A stretch of 64,000 nucleotides of DNA from JAICQM01 sp963781555 (GCA_963781555.1 CAWAGB010000001.1:62001-126000); one strand, 5' to 3'. Counted from the first letter of the stretch, positions 16,189-24,900 are shown. Numbers and translations: made by a program. The notes: generated by a model not told the origin, from the letters alone.

Positions 16189-16599
16189 TCACCTTTCATC
16201 GGTTGGCTGGCGGACCTGGGAGAGCGCCCAGCTGATCGCCTCCTCGAAGGCATTCGCGCCGCCCGCCTTGTCGATCACCTGTGTCCATGGGTCGTCGAGG
16301 ATCATCGATGGCAGGTTGGCGCTGGGGCTGCCGGTCCAGTAGATGACCGGCATGCGCGGAAACCGATGCCGGGTCGCCATGAAGAGCGCCGCCGACAGCT
16401 CGTGCTCGAGGCGCCAATCGAGGACGATGGCCTGCGGCGGCGGCGCCTCGCGGAACGCGCGCAGGAATGGGAGCGCGCTGCGGAACACGCTCGCCTCGGC
16501 ACCGGTTGCAACGCACAGCTCGACCGCCAGCTCGGCGGCCGGCGGCTCATCCTCGACGATCCAGATCGCCGGGGGAACGGGGGTCGATGTCGTCGGCAT
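16189..16599 (-). CDS. Stand-alone receiver (CheY-like) domain protein
   Basis: A 136-residue protein with a receiver fold. IWIVEDEPPAAELAVELC gives the acidic pocket, and the likely phospho-acceptor Asp is in AIVLDWRLEHELSAALF. IYWTGSP supplies the hydroxyl residue and QVIDKAGG the conserved Lys. No output domain is present, so it may act like CheY or Spo0F, or as an atypical receiver. Its partner kinase is not in the window. An upstream ATG at 16635 would add 12 residues. A small acidic protein gene follows by 7 bp. Confidence 0.7.
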   Translation of the reverse strand: MPTTSTPVPPAIWIVEDEPPAAELAVELCVATGAEASVFRSALPFLRAFREAPPPQAIVLDWRLEHELSAALFMATRHRFPRMPVIYWTGSPSANLPSMILDDPWTQVIDKAGGANAFEEAISWALSQVRQPTDER

Positions 16600-16674
16600 G
16601 CGGTCCAAGGTGGATGCGACTGCTGCACGGATCATGCCGCGGTTCGCCCATCGGCGCGCATCCCGGCCAGCCGG

Positions 16675-16680
16675 TACGAT
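16675..16680 (+). promoter_or_regulatory. -10 element TACGAT, leaderless type
   Basis: TACGAT in a CGG-TACGAT context lies 6 nt before the GTG at 16687 and sets the ispG start. Confidence 0.5.
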
Positions 16681-16686
16681 CTACCG

Positions 16687-17907
16687 GTGATGCTGCGACG
16701 CGAAACGACGACGGTGCTGGTCGGTGGGGTCCCGGTGGGTGGGCAGCATCCGGTCGTCGTCCAGTCGATGACCAATACCGACACCGCGGATCCGGACGCC
16801 ACGGCCATCCAGGTCGCGCAGCTCGCCCACGCAGGCTCCGAGCTGGTGCGCATCACCGTCAACAACGACGAGGCGGCCAGGGCCGTGCCCGTCATTCGCG
16901 AGAAGCTGGACCGGCTGGGGATCGGCGTCCCGCTGATCGGCGACTTCCACTACAACGGTCACCTGCTGCTGACCAAGTACCCCGAGGCGGCGGCTGCGCT
17001 GGCGAAGTACCGCATCAATCCTGGCAACGTCGGCGCCAAGCGCCACGACGCCAACTTCGTGCAGATCATCGAGGTCGCGCTGCGCAACGACCGCCCGGTG
17101 CGGATCGGGGTCAACTGGGGATCCCTCGACCAGCAGCTGCTCACCGTGATGATGGATGCCAACGCCGCCAGTCCGGAGCCGAAGGACAGCCGCGAGGTGA
17201 TGATCGAGGCGATGATCGAATCGGCGCTGCGCTCGGCGCAGCTCGCCGAAGAGACCGGCATGGCACACGACCGGATCATCATCAGCGCCAAGGTCTCCGG
17301 GGTGCAGGATCTGGTCGAGGTCTACACCCGCCTGGCGGCGCGCTGCGACTACCCCCTCCACCTCGGCCTCACCGAGGCGGGCATGGGCACGCGCGGCGTG
17401 ATCGGGTCGAGCGCGGGACTGGCGATCCTCCTCCAGCAGGGCATCGGCGACACCATTCGCGTCTCCCTGACGCCGGAGCCGGGCGGCGACCGTACCGAGG
17501 AAGTATTGGTGGCGCAGCAGATCCTGCAGTCGCTGGGGATGCGCAGCTTTGCGCCACAGGTGAGCGCGTGCCCCGGCTGCGGACGCACGACCTCGACGTT
17601 CTTCCAGGAGATGGCGCGCGACGTCGCCGACTATCTCCGCGAGCGAATGCCGGCCTGGCGCGATGCACGACCCGGCGTCGAGGAGCTCAAGGTGGCCGTG
17701 ATGGGCTGCGTGGTCAACGGCCCCGGTGAGTCGAAGCACGCGGACATCGGGATCAGCCTGCCGGGCACGTTCGAGGAGCCGGTGGCGCCGGTCTTCGTGG
17801 ACGGGGCCCTGTCAACCACCCTGCGCGGCGAGGACATCGTGCCGCGCTTCCTCCAGATCCTGGAGGACTACGTCGCCAACCGCTATCCGACGACGCCCCC
17901 GGCCTGA
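16687..17907 (+). CDS. ispG: 4-hydroxy-3-methylbut-2-enyl diphosphate synthase (flavodoxin/ferredoxin)
   Basis: About 406 residues. The enzyme converts MEcPP to HMBPP in the MEP isoprenoid pathway using a [4Fe-4S] cluster. Visible signatures are VVVQSMTNTDTAD at the N-terminus, RINPGNVGAK, LGLTEAGMGTRGVIGSS, the first cluster cysteines in SACPGCGRT, and the C-terminal ligand in GCVVNGPGESKHADIGIS. Length is normal for the bacterial two-domain form. GTG 16687 is chosen because TACGAT lies 6 nt before it; ATG 16690 is the in-frame alternative. A strong hairpin follows immediately, so the gene appears to be a single-gene unit. Confidence 0.95.
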   Translation: MMLRRETTTVLVGGVPVGGQHPVVVQSMTNTDTADPDATAIQVAQLAHAGSELVRITVNNDEAARAVPVIREKLDRLGIGVPLIGDFHYNGHLLLTKYPEAAAALAKYRINPGNVGAKRHDANFVQIIEVALRNDRPVRIGVNWGSLDQQLLTVMMDANAASPEPKDSREVMIEAMIESALRSAQLAEETGMAHDRIIISAKVSGVQDLVEVYTRLAARCDYPLHLGLTEAGMGTRGVIGSSAGLAILLQQGIGDTIRVSLTPEPGGDRTEEVLVAQQILQSLGMRSFAPQVSACPGCGRTTSTFFQEMARDVADYLRERMPAWRDARPGVEELKVAVMGCVVNGPGESKHADIGISLPGTFEEPVAPVFVDGALSTTLRGEDIVPRFLQILEDYVANRYPTTPPA

Positions 17908-17916
17908 GCCGGGGGC
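17895..17916 (+). terminator. Hairpin terminator after ispG
   Basis: GCCCCCGGC and GCCGGGGGC form a 9-bp perfect stem whose 4-nt loop contains the ispG stop codon. No T-run follows, but a hairpin right at the stop is typical of strong high-GC terminators. It may also serve the convergent lipoprotein gene ending at 17942. Confidence 0.6.
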
Positions 17917-17941
17917 GCCGCATCGGTATCGGGGAAGCGAA

Positions 17942-18376
17942 TCAGCCGGGCAGGGTCGCGCAGTAGGAGCTTCGCGCCGGGATGCTGATGCTCCGTCCGG
18001 GCCGCACGCTGTCGAAGGTGGCCGTGCCGTCGCGCGCGACCTTGACCTGTACCACCAGGTCGGACTCGCCGCCGCCGGGGACCCCCTCGGGCAGCTGGGC
18101 CGAGTCGACGACGACCGTGTCGCCGATGGAGAGCTGGAAGGGATCGGTGACCGGGAACTCAAGCACCTGGGCGGTGCAGGTATCGACCGACGCCTCGGTC
18201 GGCGCACCATCCGCATCGGTATACGCGACCGCGGCAGCCTCCTCGCCGGCGTTGACGATCAGGGCGTGCAGCTTGGCCGTCGTGTTGCCGCCACCTCCAC
18301 CGCCCCCGCCGCCACCGCAGGCGGCGAGGAGGAGGGCCACGCCGGCCATCAGCAGCAGGGATTGCGAGCGCCGCAT
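17942..18376 (-). CDS. Hypothetical lipoprotein with poly-glycine run
   Basis: A 144-residue exported lipoprotein: a signal peptide with lipobox LAAC (C20), then a run of about ten glycines and a compact beta-rich domain of about 110 residues containing two further cysteines (VDTCTAQ and SSYCATLPG at the very end) that could form a disulfide. I recognise no family. GTGAGG lies 6 nt before ATG 18376; ATG 18403 with a more distant GAGGAGG is an alternative. The poly-Gly stretch is encoded by a repetitive GGC/GGT tract prone to slippage. It lies downstream of the cox-associated ABC exporter on the same strand. Confidence 0.6.
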   Translation of the reverse strand: MRRSQSLLLMAGVALLLAACGGGGGGGGGGNTTAKLHALIVNAGEEAAAVAYTDADGAPTEASVDTCTAQVLEFPVTDPFQLSIGDTVVVDSAQLPEGVPGGGESDLVVQVKVARDGTATFDSVRPGRSISIPARSSYCATLPG

Positions 18377-18510
18377 TGGGCGCCTCACCACTCGCTCGAA
18401 CATCGGGTTGTCAGTTCCTCCTCAGCAGTGCGACGGGTGGTTTGCCACGCAGCCCGCCAAGCGGTCTGGTGGCGCTGTTGGCGCTGATCCTACGCGCCCG
18501 CGCAAGTCCC

Positions 18511-19278
18511 TCATCGGCGTGGCTCCCACCGAAATCGCCAGAGCGCGAGCGCCAGCCCTGCGGCGGCCCAGCCGAGCATCACCAGCAGGTCGCCCGGAGA
18601 GATGCCGCTCCCCGTCGTGGATGGTGCGTAGATGGTCATCATCGCGTCGGCGAAGTGGCGCACCGGAAACAGCGAGCTGAGGGTCTGAATCCAGCCCGGG
18701 GCGCCGGCATCCAGGCGGATGAACACGTTGCTCAGGAACAGGAGCGGCAGGATGACCGCGTTGGCCACCGCCGGCGCGGCGTCCTCGTTGGGGACCAGGG
18801 CGGTGACCGCCAGGCCGAGCACGCTGAACGTCGCCGCCCCAACGGCAAGGGTGAGCAGCAGGGCCGGGAGTCTCGCCCATGGGAAGGCGACGTCGTAGAG
18901 CACTGCACCGAAGGCCGCCACGATCGCCACCAGCAGGATGGCGACCCCAATCGACAGGCCGACGCGCCCGGCGAGGTACGCCCACGGCGGCAGGGGCGTG
19001 CCGCGGATGCGCTTCAAGATGCCCCGCTCGCGCGCCGCCGTGACAGTCATCACCAGGGTGGTGAAGGTGGCGTTGATGACGCTGAAGACGATGATGGCGG
19101 GGGTGTAGAAGTCCGACGCGCTCTGACCGGCCGGTCCGCCCGAGCCACCCAGCAGAGTGTTGAAGATGACCATGAAGAGCAGCGGGAAGACGAAGGTGAA
19201 GAAGGCGGCGGTCGGATTGCGCCAGAAGGCGCGGTGCTCGAAGCGCACCTGGCGCACTGCCAGACCGATGTCACTCAT
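18511..19278 (-). CDS. ABC-2 type exporter permease
   Basis: A 255-residue integral membrane protein with six hydrophobic segments and the ABC-2 layout. AVRQVRFEHRAFWRNPTAAF is the cytoplasmic N-terminus, TAARERGILKRIRGTPLPPW the coupling-helix loop, and HFADAMMTIYAP the late loop. Such DrrB/NatB-like permeases export drugs, lipids or ions. The start overlaps the ATPase stop (ATGA), so the pair forms one transporter. Its position at the end of the oxidase operon is discussed under findings. Substrate unknown. Confidence 0.85.
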   Translation of the reverse strand: MSDIGLAVRQVRFEHRAFWRNPTAAFFTFVFPLLFMVIFNTLLGGSGGPAGQSASDFYTPAIIVFSVINATFTTLVMTVTAARERGILKRIRGTPLPPWAYLAGRVGLSIGVAILLVAIVAAFGAVLYDVAFPWARLPALLLTLAVGAATFSVLGLAVTALVPNEDAAPAVANAVILPLLFLSNVFIRLDAGAPGWIQTLSSLFPVRHFADAMMTIYAPSTTGSGISPGDLLVMLGWAAAGLALALWRFRWEPRR

Positions 19279-20183
19279 TCGGCCGCTCGCTCACCGGTGA
19301 GCTCCAGATAGACATCTTCGAGGGTCGGCCGCGTGACCTCCAGGTGCTCGAGGATCACTCCGCCCTCGAGCGCCCAGCCCGTGAGCTCGTGGAGTGCCCG
19401 GGTCGGGTCGGCGGTGAACAGGACATGGCCGTCCGCGCCCGATGCGGTGAGCCCGGGCACCATGGGAGGCGTCACGCCGACGGGGAGCCGGAACCGGACC
19501 TGGCTCGGGGCCTCCTCGCGGGCACCGATGTTGTCCGGCGTACCGCTGGCCACGATGCGTCCGCCGGCGATGATCGCGACCCGGTCGGCCAAGGCTTGCG
19601 CCTCGTCGAGGTAGTGGGTGGTCAACACGATGGTCGTGCCCAGGCGGCGCAGGCCGCGGATGGTCTCCCATGCCTGGCGCCGTGCGGCGGGGTCGAAGCC
19701 GGTGGTCGGCTCATCCAGGAAGATGAGCTCCGGGTCGCCTGCGAGGCCAACCGCCAGGTCCGCGCGCCGTCGCTGCCCGCCGGAGAGCTCGACCACCTTC
19801 TGGTCGGCGGCCTCGGTCAGACCCACCAGCTCGATCACTTCGTCGACGGCGCGCCGTCGCGGGTAGTAGCCGGCGAACAGCTGGACCGTCTCGCGGACGG
19901 TCAGGTACGGATCGACGCCGGTCGACTGCAGGACGATCCCGATCCGCTCGCGAAGCCGTCGCTCGTGGCGCCGCGGGTCGTGGCCGAGCACCGACACCTC
20001 GCCGCCGTCGCGGTCGCGGTGGCCCTCGCAAATCTCGACCGCGGTGGTCTTCCCGGCGCCATTGGGACCAAGCAGGGCGAACACCTCGCCGCGCGCGACG
20101 TCGAGGTCGATCCCGCCCAACGCCACCAGGTCGCCATACGACTTGCGGAGGTCACGGATGCGAATCGCCGGCTCGGCGTCCAT
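19275..20183 (-). CDS. ABC exporter ATP-binding protein (DrrA-like)
   Basis: A 302-residue ATPase: Walker A GPNGAGKTT, Q-loop GIVLQSTGVDPYLTVRET, signature VELSGGQRRRADLAVGL, Walker B ELIFLDEPTTG and H-loop LTTHYLDEA. The C-terminal 80 residues form the extra domain found in DrrA/CcmA-like ATPases of two-component exporters. It pairs with the permease at 18511-19278. The gap to the upstream small membrane protein gene is only 14 bp, so it is probably the tail of the oxidase operon. Confidence 0.9.
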   Translation of the reverse strand: MDAEPAIRIRDLRKSYGDLVALGGIDLDVARGEVFALLGPNGAGKTTAVEICEGHRDRDGGEVSVLGHDPRRHERRLRERIGIVLQSTGVDPYLTVRETVQLFAGYYPRRRAVDEVIELVGLTEAADQKVVELSGGQRRRADLAVGLAGDPELIFLDEPTTGFDPAARRQAWETIRGLRRLGTTIVLTTHYLDEAQALADRVAIIAGGRIVASGTPDNIGAREEAPSQVRFRLPVGVTPPMVPGLTASGADGHVLFTADPTRALHELTGWALEGGVILEHLEVTRPTLEDVYLELTGERAAE

Positions 20184-20197
20184 TGCGGGGTGCCTCG

Positions 20198-20398
20198 TCA
20201 GGTGGCGGCCATGAGGGTCCACGCGACCGCGACGAAGGCGAGGACGGCGAAGGTGATAAGTGCCAGCGGGAGGAGGGCCACGCCCAGGTTCTGGTGCCCC
20301 TGCTGGTGCTGCGGATCGTGGTGATCGGCGTGCAGGTCGTGGACCGTGTCGATCACGAGCGGCGCCTCCTCGCGGGGCGCCGGGAGGTTGGTGGTCAT
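20198..20398 (-). CDS. Small single-helix membrane protein of the oxidase operon
   Basis: A 66-residue protein with a His/Asp-rich N-terminal half (DLHADHHDPQHQQGHQN) and one C-terminal membrane helix (LPLALITFAVLAFVAVAWTLM). Short single-helix proteins are common accessory subunits of heme-copper oxidases, and the His-rich stretch could bind copper, but I recognise no named family. The start at 20398 overlaps the ResA-like gene's stop by ATGA and is preceded by ACCG (ACCGATG). Position within the cox operon supports an oxidase-related role. Confidence 0.55.
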   Translation of the reverse strand: MTTNLPAPREEAPLVIDTVHDLHADHHDPQHQQGHQNLGVALLPLALITFAVLAFVAVAWTLMAAT

Positions 20399-20994
20399 CG
20401 GTCCTCCTCAAGGATGGTGGACAGCTGTCGCTCCATGTCGGCCGGTGTCAGCTCGCCGATCTGGTGGCCGGCCACGATCCCGTCGCGGCCGATGAAGAAG
20501 GTCTCGGGTGGCCCGTAGATGCCGTAGGCCCGCGCCACGTCGCCGCCGGGATCAATGGCAGCGGTCCATTCGGCGCCATTGTCGGCCATGAAGGCCGCGG
20601 CGGCCTCGGGGCGGTCGGCATACACGATCCCGATCACCGCCAGGTCCTCACCGCGGTGCGCGGCGGCCGCCTCCTCCAGGAGGGCGAACTCGCGGACGCA
20701 TGGCGCGCACCAGCTGGCCCAGAAGTTGACGATGACGGGACGCCCGGCAAGCTCGTCCAGGCGTACCGGGCTGCCGTCAAGGCCGGCCAGCGAGAAGGCG
20801 GGCGCCGGCGCACCGATGCGGGCCATCGGGCCGGTGAGCGCGCCCGAGCGAGCGAGCAGCACCCCGCCCAGCACGGCCAGCAGGAGGATGGGCATCAGCA
20901 GGGCGGTGATGCGCCACGCGAGCGGCAGCCCGGCGAGCCGGCGCGGGCTGGGGAGGATGGTCCCCGACCGTCGCGATGCGGGCTGCGCCGCCAT
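20395..20994 (-). CDS. ResA/TlpA-like membrane-anchored thioredoxin
   Basis: A 199-residue protein: one N-terminal membrane helix (ITALLMPILLLAVLGGVLLA), then a thioredoxin domain with active site WCAPC (C96, C99), an N-terminal GAPAPAFSLAGLDG typical of the AhpC/TSA-Redoxin branch, and the cis-Pro region YGIYGPPETFFIGRDG. In a cox operon such a protein probably reduces the CuA cysteines or helps insert copper (family knowledge, as for TlpA/Sco). It is joined to the subunit IV-like gene by TGATG and to the small membrane gene by ATGA. Confidence 0.85.
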   Translation of the reverse strand: MAAQPASRRSGTILPSPRRLAGLPLAWRITALLMPILLLAVLGGVLLARSGALTGPMARIGAPAPAFSLAGLDGSPVRLDELAGRPVIVNFWASWCAPCVREFALLEEAAAAHRGEDLAVIGIVYADRPEAAAAFMADNGAEWTAAIDPGGDVARAYGIYGPPETFFIGRDGIVAGHQIGELTPADMERQLSTILEEDR

Positions 20995-21344
20995 CAGTGT
21001 CCCGGCGCGTCGTGGTGCGAGCCGTGCTCCGTATCGGTCCATTCGCGGTTCGCGGCTCTGACCCAGCCGATGATCGAGAGCACGAACAGGATCAGGCCGG
21101 GGATGAAGATGAAGAAGTTGGCCAGCTGGTCATCCGGCCGGAAGGCGAGGCCGGCGAAGATGAGGATTCCTGCGAGCGGCATGAGCGCCGGCAGGAACGA
21201 GGGCGGCGGCAGGTGGACGCCGGCCGGCGGAGTCGGCCGTGCCACGGCCCCGCGGACGGCCCGCGACGTCACGGCGAAGACGAGGCCGAGCACGAAGACG
21301 ATGCCGATCCCCAGCAGGAGAAGGCCGAAGGAGGTGTCGTTCAT
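20994..21344 (-). CDS. Cytochrome c oxidase subunit IV-like protein
   Basis: A 116-residue membrane protein with three hydrophobic segments (LLLLGIGIVFVLGLVFAV, LMPLAGILIFAGLAF and FFIFIPGLILFVLSIIGWV) and a His-rich C-terminal tail ending GSHHDAPGH. Position directly after ctaE and size match the small CoxD/CtaF-type subunits of actinobacterial and Chloroflexota oxidases; sequence identity to any named family is weak. ATG 21344 lies 15 bp from the ctaE stop. Confidence 0.6.
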   Translation of the reverse strand: MNDTSFGLLLLGIGIVFVLGLVFAVTSRAVRGAVARPTPPAGVHLPPPSFLPALMPLAGILIFAGLAFRPDDQLANFFIFIPGLILFVLSIIGWVRAANREWTDTEHGSHHDAPGH

Positions 21345-21359
21345 GGCGTCGCTCCGCGG

Positions 21360-21980
21360 CTACTTCAGGAAGTAGAGGATGCTGAAGAGGGCGATCCACA
21401 CCACGTCGACGAAGTGCCAGTACATGCTGACCGCCTCGACGGCGATGTGGTTGCGCCCGCTGAACTGCCCGGCGTTGGCACGCGCGAAGAGGATCGAGAG
21501 GCCCACTGCGCCACCGAAGACGTGGGCCCCGTGGAAGCCGGTGAGGGTGTAGAAGGTGGTCCCGAAGATCCCGTCGCCGATGCCGAAGCCGAGCTGGCTG
21601 TAGTCGTACAGCTGGCCCGCCAGGAAGAGGACCCCGAGCGCCAGCGTCACGCCGACCCACATCCGCAGCCGTCCCTGGTCGCCGCGCCGGATGGCCCACA
21701 CCCCGAATTGCATGGTGAAGCTCGAGGCGATGAGGATGACGGTCAGGATGGCGGCCAGCGGCCACGCCTCCAGCTCGTGCGCGCCCGGTGGCGGCACCCA
21801 CTCCCCCGCCGGCGCCTGTGCGCGGGCGTTGAAGTAGGCCGCGAAGAGGCCGCCGAAGAACATCACCTCGCTGGCGATGAAGAGGAGCATGCCGACGAGC
21901 GGGATGGGCAGCCCGCGGTTGGACGCCAGGTCCGGTGGCTCGAGCGGGCGGCGCTCGGCGACCATCGGGTCCGCGCTCAT
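21360..21980 (-). CDS. ctaE: Cytochrome c oxidase subunit III
   Basis: A 206-residue protein with five membrane segments. Family signatures are GMLLFIASEVMFFGGLFAAY in the first helix, LTGFHGAHVFGGAVGL in the middle and SMYWHFVDVVWIALFSILYF at the C-terminus. It is the short bacterial form without the first two helices of the mitochondrial subunit. Start ATG 21980 overlaps the ctaD stop by ATGA, indicating coupled synthesis. It stabilises the catalytic core formed by CtaD. Confidence 0.95.
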   Translation of the reverse strand: MSADPMVAERRPLEPPDLASNRGLPIPLVGMLLFIASEVMFFGGLFAAYFNARAQAPAGEWVPPPGAHELEAWPLAAILTVILIASSFTMQFGVWAIRRGDQGRLRMWVGVTLALGVLFLAGQLYDYSQLGFGIGDGIFGTTFYTLTGFHGAHVFGGAVGLSILFARANAGQFSGRNHIAVEAVSMYWHFVDVVWIALFSILYFLK

Positions 21981-23642
21981 GCCTGGGCCTCCACGACGGG
22001 CGCGTCGGCGACATGTTCCGCGTCGTGCTTGTGGCGCAGGTCGAAAACCGGGCGCTCACTGCGAATCGGGGGCAGCTTGTCAAAGTTGTAGGCCGGCGGC
22101 GGCGAGGTGGTTGCCCACTCCAGGGTGTTCCCCTCCCACGGGTCGTCGCCCACCCGCTCGCCGTTGATGAAGGTGGCGACCACGTTGATCAGGAACGGGA
22201 TCACGCTGGCCGCGATGAGGAACGCGCCGAACGTCGCGACCAGGTTGTAGATCGTCCAGCCAGCATCGGGCGAGTAGTCGGCGATGCGTCGCGGCATGCC
22301 CAGGATGCCCAGCGAGTGCATGGGGAAGAAGGTCAGGTTGAAGCCCACGAAGTGCATCCAGAAATGGGTCTTGCCCAGCTTCTCGTTCAGCCGTCGCCCG
22401 AACATCTTGGGGAACCAGAAGTAGCTCGCCGCGAAGATGCCGAACACCGAGCCGCCGAAGAAGACGTAGTGCAGGTGGGCCACCACGAAGTAGGTGTCCT
22501 GCATGTGGAAGTCGATCGCCGGGGCGGCGAGCATGACGCCGCTGATGCCGCCAATCAGGAACATGGTGATGAAGCCGATGGCGAACAGCATCGGCGTGGT
22601 GAAGCTGATCGAGCCGCGCCACATGGTCGCCATCCAGTTGAACATCTTCACCCCGGTGGGGATGCCGATGAGGGCGGTCATGAAGGCGAAGAACGGCAGG
22701 AACACCTTGCCGGTGGTGAACATGTGGTGCGCCCAGACGCTGAAGCTGAGCAGACCGATGCCGATGGTGGCGTACACGAAGGCCCGGTAGCCGAAGAGCG
22801 GCTTGCGGCTGAAGACCGGCAGGATCTCGCTCACCACGCCCATCGCGGGCAGGATCACGATGTACACCTCCGGGTGGCCGAAGAACCAGAAGATGTGCTG
22901 CCACAGGATCGGGTTGCCGCCCTGCGCCGGGTCGAAGAAGCTGCCGCCGTAGTTGCGGTCGATGAAGAGCGCGATCAGCCCGGCGGTGAGGACCGGCGTG
23001 GCGAGCAGGATGAGCACCGCCGTGACCAGCGACGGTCCACACGAAGATCGGCATCCGGAAGAGGGTCATTCCCGGCGCGCGCATCTTGAAGATGGTGGTG
23101 ATGAAGTTCACCGCGCCCAGGATCGAGCTGGTGCCGACGAAGATGAGGCCCATGATCCACAGGTCCGTCCCGACGCCCGCCGAGAAGCGGTCCGCGTTCG
23201 ACGACAGCGGGGCGTAGCCCGTCCAGCCCTCGGCCGCCGCGCCGCCGAACAGGTAGCCGCTGAAGATCAGCAGCCCGCCCAGCGGCAGCATCCAGAAGCT
23301 GAGCGCGTTGATGCGCGGGAACGCCATGTCCGGTGCGCCGAGCATGAGCGGCACGATGTAGTTCGCGAAGCCGGCGAGGACCGGCACCACGAACAGGAAG
23401 ATCATGATCGTGCCGTGCATGGTGAACGCCTGGTTGTAGGTAGGCTCGTCCAGGAACTGCAGGCCCGGGACCGCCAGCTCGCTCCGGATCACCAGGGCCA
23501 GGAGGCCGGCAGCGAAGAAGAACAGGAACGAGTTGACGATGTACATGATCCCGATCTTCTTGTGGTCGACGGTCGTCAACCAGTCGAGGACCCAGGAGCG
23601 GTTGTAGCTCTCGGCCTGCGGATTCAGGGTGGTGGTCGCCAT
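21977..23642 (-). CDS. ctaD: Cytochrome c oxidase subunit I, frameshifted near 23033
   Basis: Heme-copper oxidase core subunit of type A1. The first part (from ATG 23642) reads normally through VDHKKIGIMYIVNSF, the heme ligand His in TMHGTIMIFLFVVPVL and the stretch MRAPGMTLFRMPIFVWT. It then loses frame. The other frame resumes with VLILLATPVLTAG and carries FWFFGHPEVYI (CuB His, Glu, cross-linked Tyr), WAHHMFTTG, and DTYFVVAHLHYVFFGG with the heme a3 ligands. Removing one base near 23033 restores a 554-residue protein of normal length. I treat it as a functional gene with a probable sequencing indel. It lies between ctaC and ctaE. Confidence 0.9.
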
Positions 23643-23666
23643 GGGGTCTAGTCTCGCTCCGATCAG

Positions 23667-24731
23667 CTACTGCGCGACGAGCGTGCCGTTCATGTTGGGA
23701 TGGATGGTGCACAGGAAGTCGTACTCGCCGGCCTCCAGCGCCGGCACCTGGTAGTCGATCGACTGGCCGGCGGGTAGGTCCTCGCCGTTGAACAGCTCAT
23801 CGGACCCCGAGTAGATCCCGACGTCGTGGGTCAGCGAGTCGTCGTTCGTGAAGCGGATGACGAACGGCTCGCCGGCCGGCACCTGGATGGAGTCGGTGTC
23901 GAAAGCAAAGTCCGCGGCGCGCAGCTCGATGACGGTGGCGCCGGCGGGCGTCGATGGCGGTGGCGGCGACTCGCCGCTCTGCGCCGCCTCGAGCCACGTG
24001 GCGTAGTCCGCGGGCGACCGGGCGTCGATGGTGAAGGTCATGTTGGCGTGCTGGTTGCCGCAGAACTCGGCGCACTGGCCGGCGTAGATTCCCACCCGGT
24101 CGATGGTGAACTCGAGCTCGTTCTCCGGCTGCCCCTCCGGCACCGGCATCAGGTCACGCTTGATGAGGAAGTGCGGGACGTAGAACGAGTGGATCACGTC
24201 CTGCGACTTGAGGTGGAGGCGAACCGGCACGCCGACCGGCAGGACCATGCTCGGTGGCTGGGCGGCCGAGCCGGTGATCGAGTAGTCGTTGTCCGGGTTC
24301 TGGTCGTCGTCGAGGTAGCGGAACGTCCACTGCCACTGGAAGCCGTCAACCTCGACGGTGACCGCCGGGTTCTCGGTCGTGGCCTGCACCACCCCCAGGG
24401 TCTGGATGCTGAACACGAAGATGACCAGCACGATGATGGTCGGGATGACGGTCCAGATGACCTCGACCAGGTTGTTGCCGTGGAGCTGCTCCGGCAGGCG
24501 GTCGTCGCGGCGCCGGTAGCGGATCACCGAGTAGAGGATGAAGCCCTCGACGAGGACGAAGACCGCCACCGCCATGCTGAAGACGAGGATGTACAACCCG
24601 TAGGTTGCCTCGGCCTGCGTGGTTGCCGGCTCTGGCGGAAGCATGCAGCCGCCCAACGCCAGGGCGAGCACCAGCAGGATGGCGCTGCGGATCACCGTCC
24701 GCCCGCGGGGGACTGCCACCGTTCCTCGCAT
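23667..24731 (-). CDS. ctaC: Cytochrome c oxidase subunit II with C-terminal cupredoxin domain
   Basis: A 354-residue lipoprotein (lipobox LALGGC, C29) with two membrane helices (about 44-70 and 92-110) and the CuA domain: VDGFQWQWTF, H181, and the CAEFCGNQHANM cluster with C220, C224, H228 and M231. After a Pro/Ser linker (about 252-262) comes a second cupredoxin of about 90 residues with plausible type 1 copper ligands H302, C341, H344 and M347. No CxxCH heme motif is present. The blue-copper module may donate electrons to CuA in place of cytochrome c. ATG 24731 precedes the signal peptide; GTG 24800 is an alternative. First gene of the cox operon. Confidence 0.9.
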   Translation of the reverse strand: MRGTVAVPRGRTVIRSAILLVLALALGGCMLPPEPATTQAEATYGLYILVFSMAVAVFVLVEGFILYSVIRYRRRDDRLPEQLHGNNLVEVIWTVIPTIIVLVIFVFSIQTLGVVQATTENPAVTVEVDGFQWQWTFRYLDDDQNPDNDYSITGSAAQPPSMVLPVGVPVRLHLKSQDVIHSFYVPHFLIKRDLMPVPEGQPENELEFTIDRVGIYAGQCAEFCGNQHANMTFTIDARSPADYATWLEAAQSGESPPPPSTPAGATVIELRAADFAFDTDSIQVPAGEPFVIRFTNDDSLTHDVGIYSGSDELFNGEDLPAGQSIDYQVPALEAGEYDFLCTIHPNMNGTLVAQ

Positions 24732-24836
24732 CAGCTCGTCTGGGCTCCTCACCGGGGGATTCGCGGTTCGCTCGACCGCGCGCGTCTCCGTGAAAGGCAC
24801 GCACGGTCAGCCGGAGCTGGCGGCGGCACGGCGCAC

Positions 24837-24842
24837 ATTGTA
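24837..24842 (-). promoter_or_regulatory. -10 element TACAAT of the cox operon
   Basis: On the minus strand the heptamer CATCGGT runs straight into TACAAT (CATCGG-TACAAT). Transcription from here would give a leader of about 100 nt before ctaC. No in-frame start exists at leaderless distance. A second heptamer copy lies at 24889-24895. Confidence 0.4.
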
Positions 24843-24900
24843 CCGATGCGTCCGCGGCGCTGCCAACGTGGTTGCGCAGCGCCCGCGGACCGATGGCGGG

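Noticed and set aside
18280..18320. Short tandem repeat as a CRISPR or phase-variation locus
   Set aside because: It is only the GGC/GGT tract encoding poly-Gly in a lipoprotein; no spacers or repeat units beyond that.
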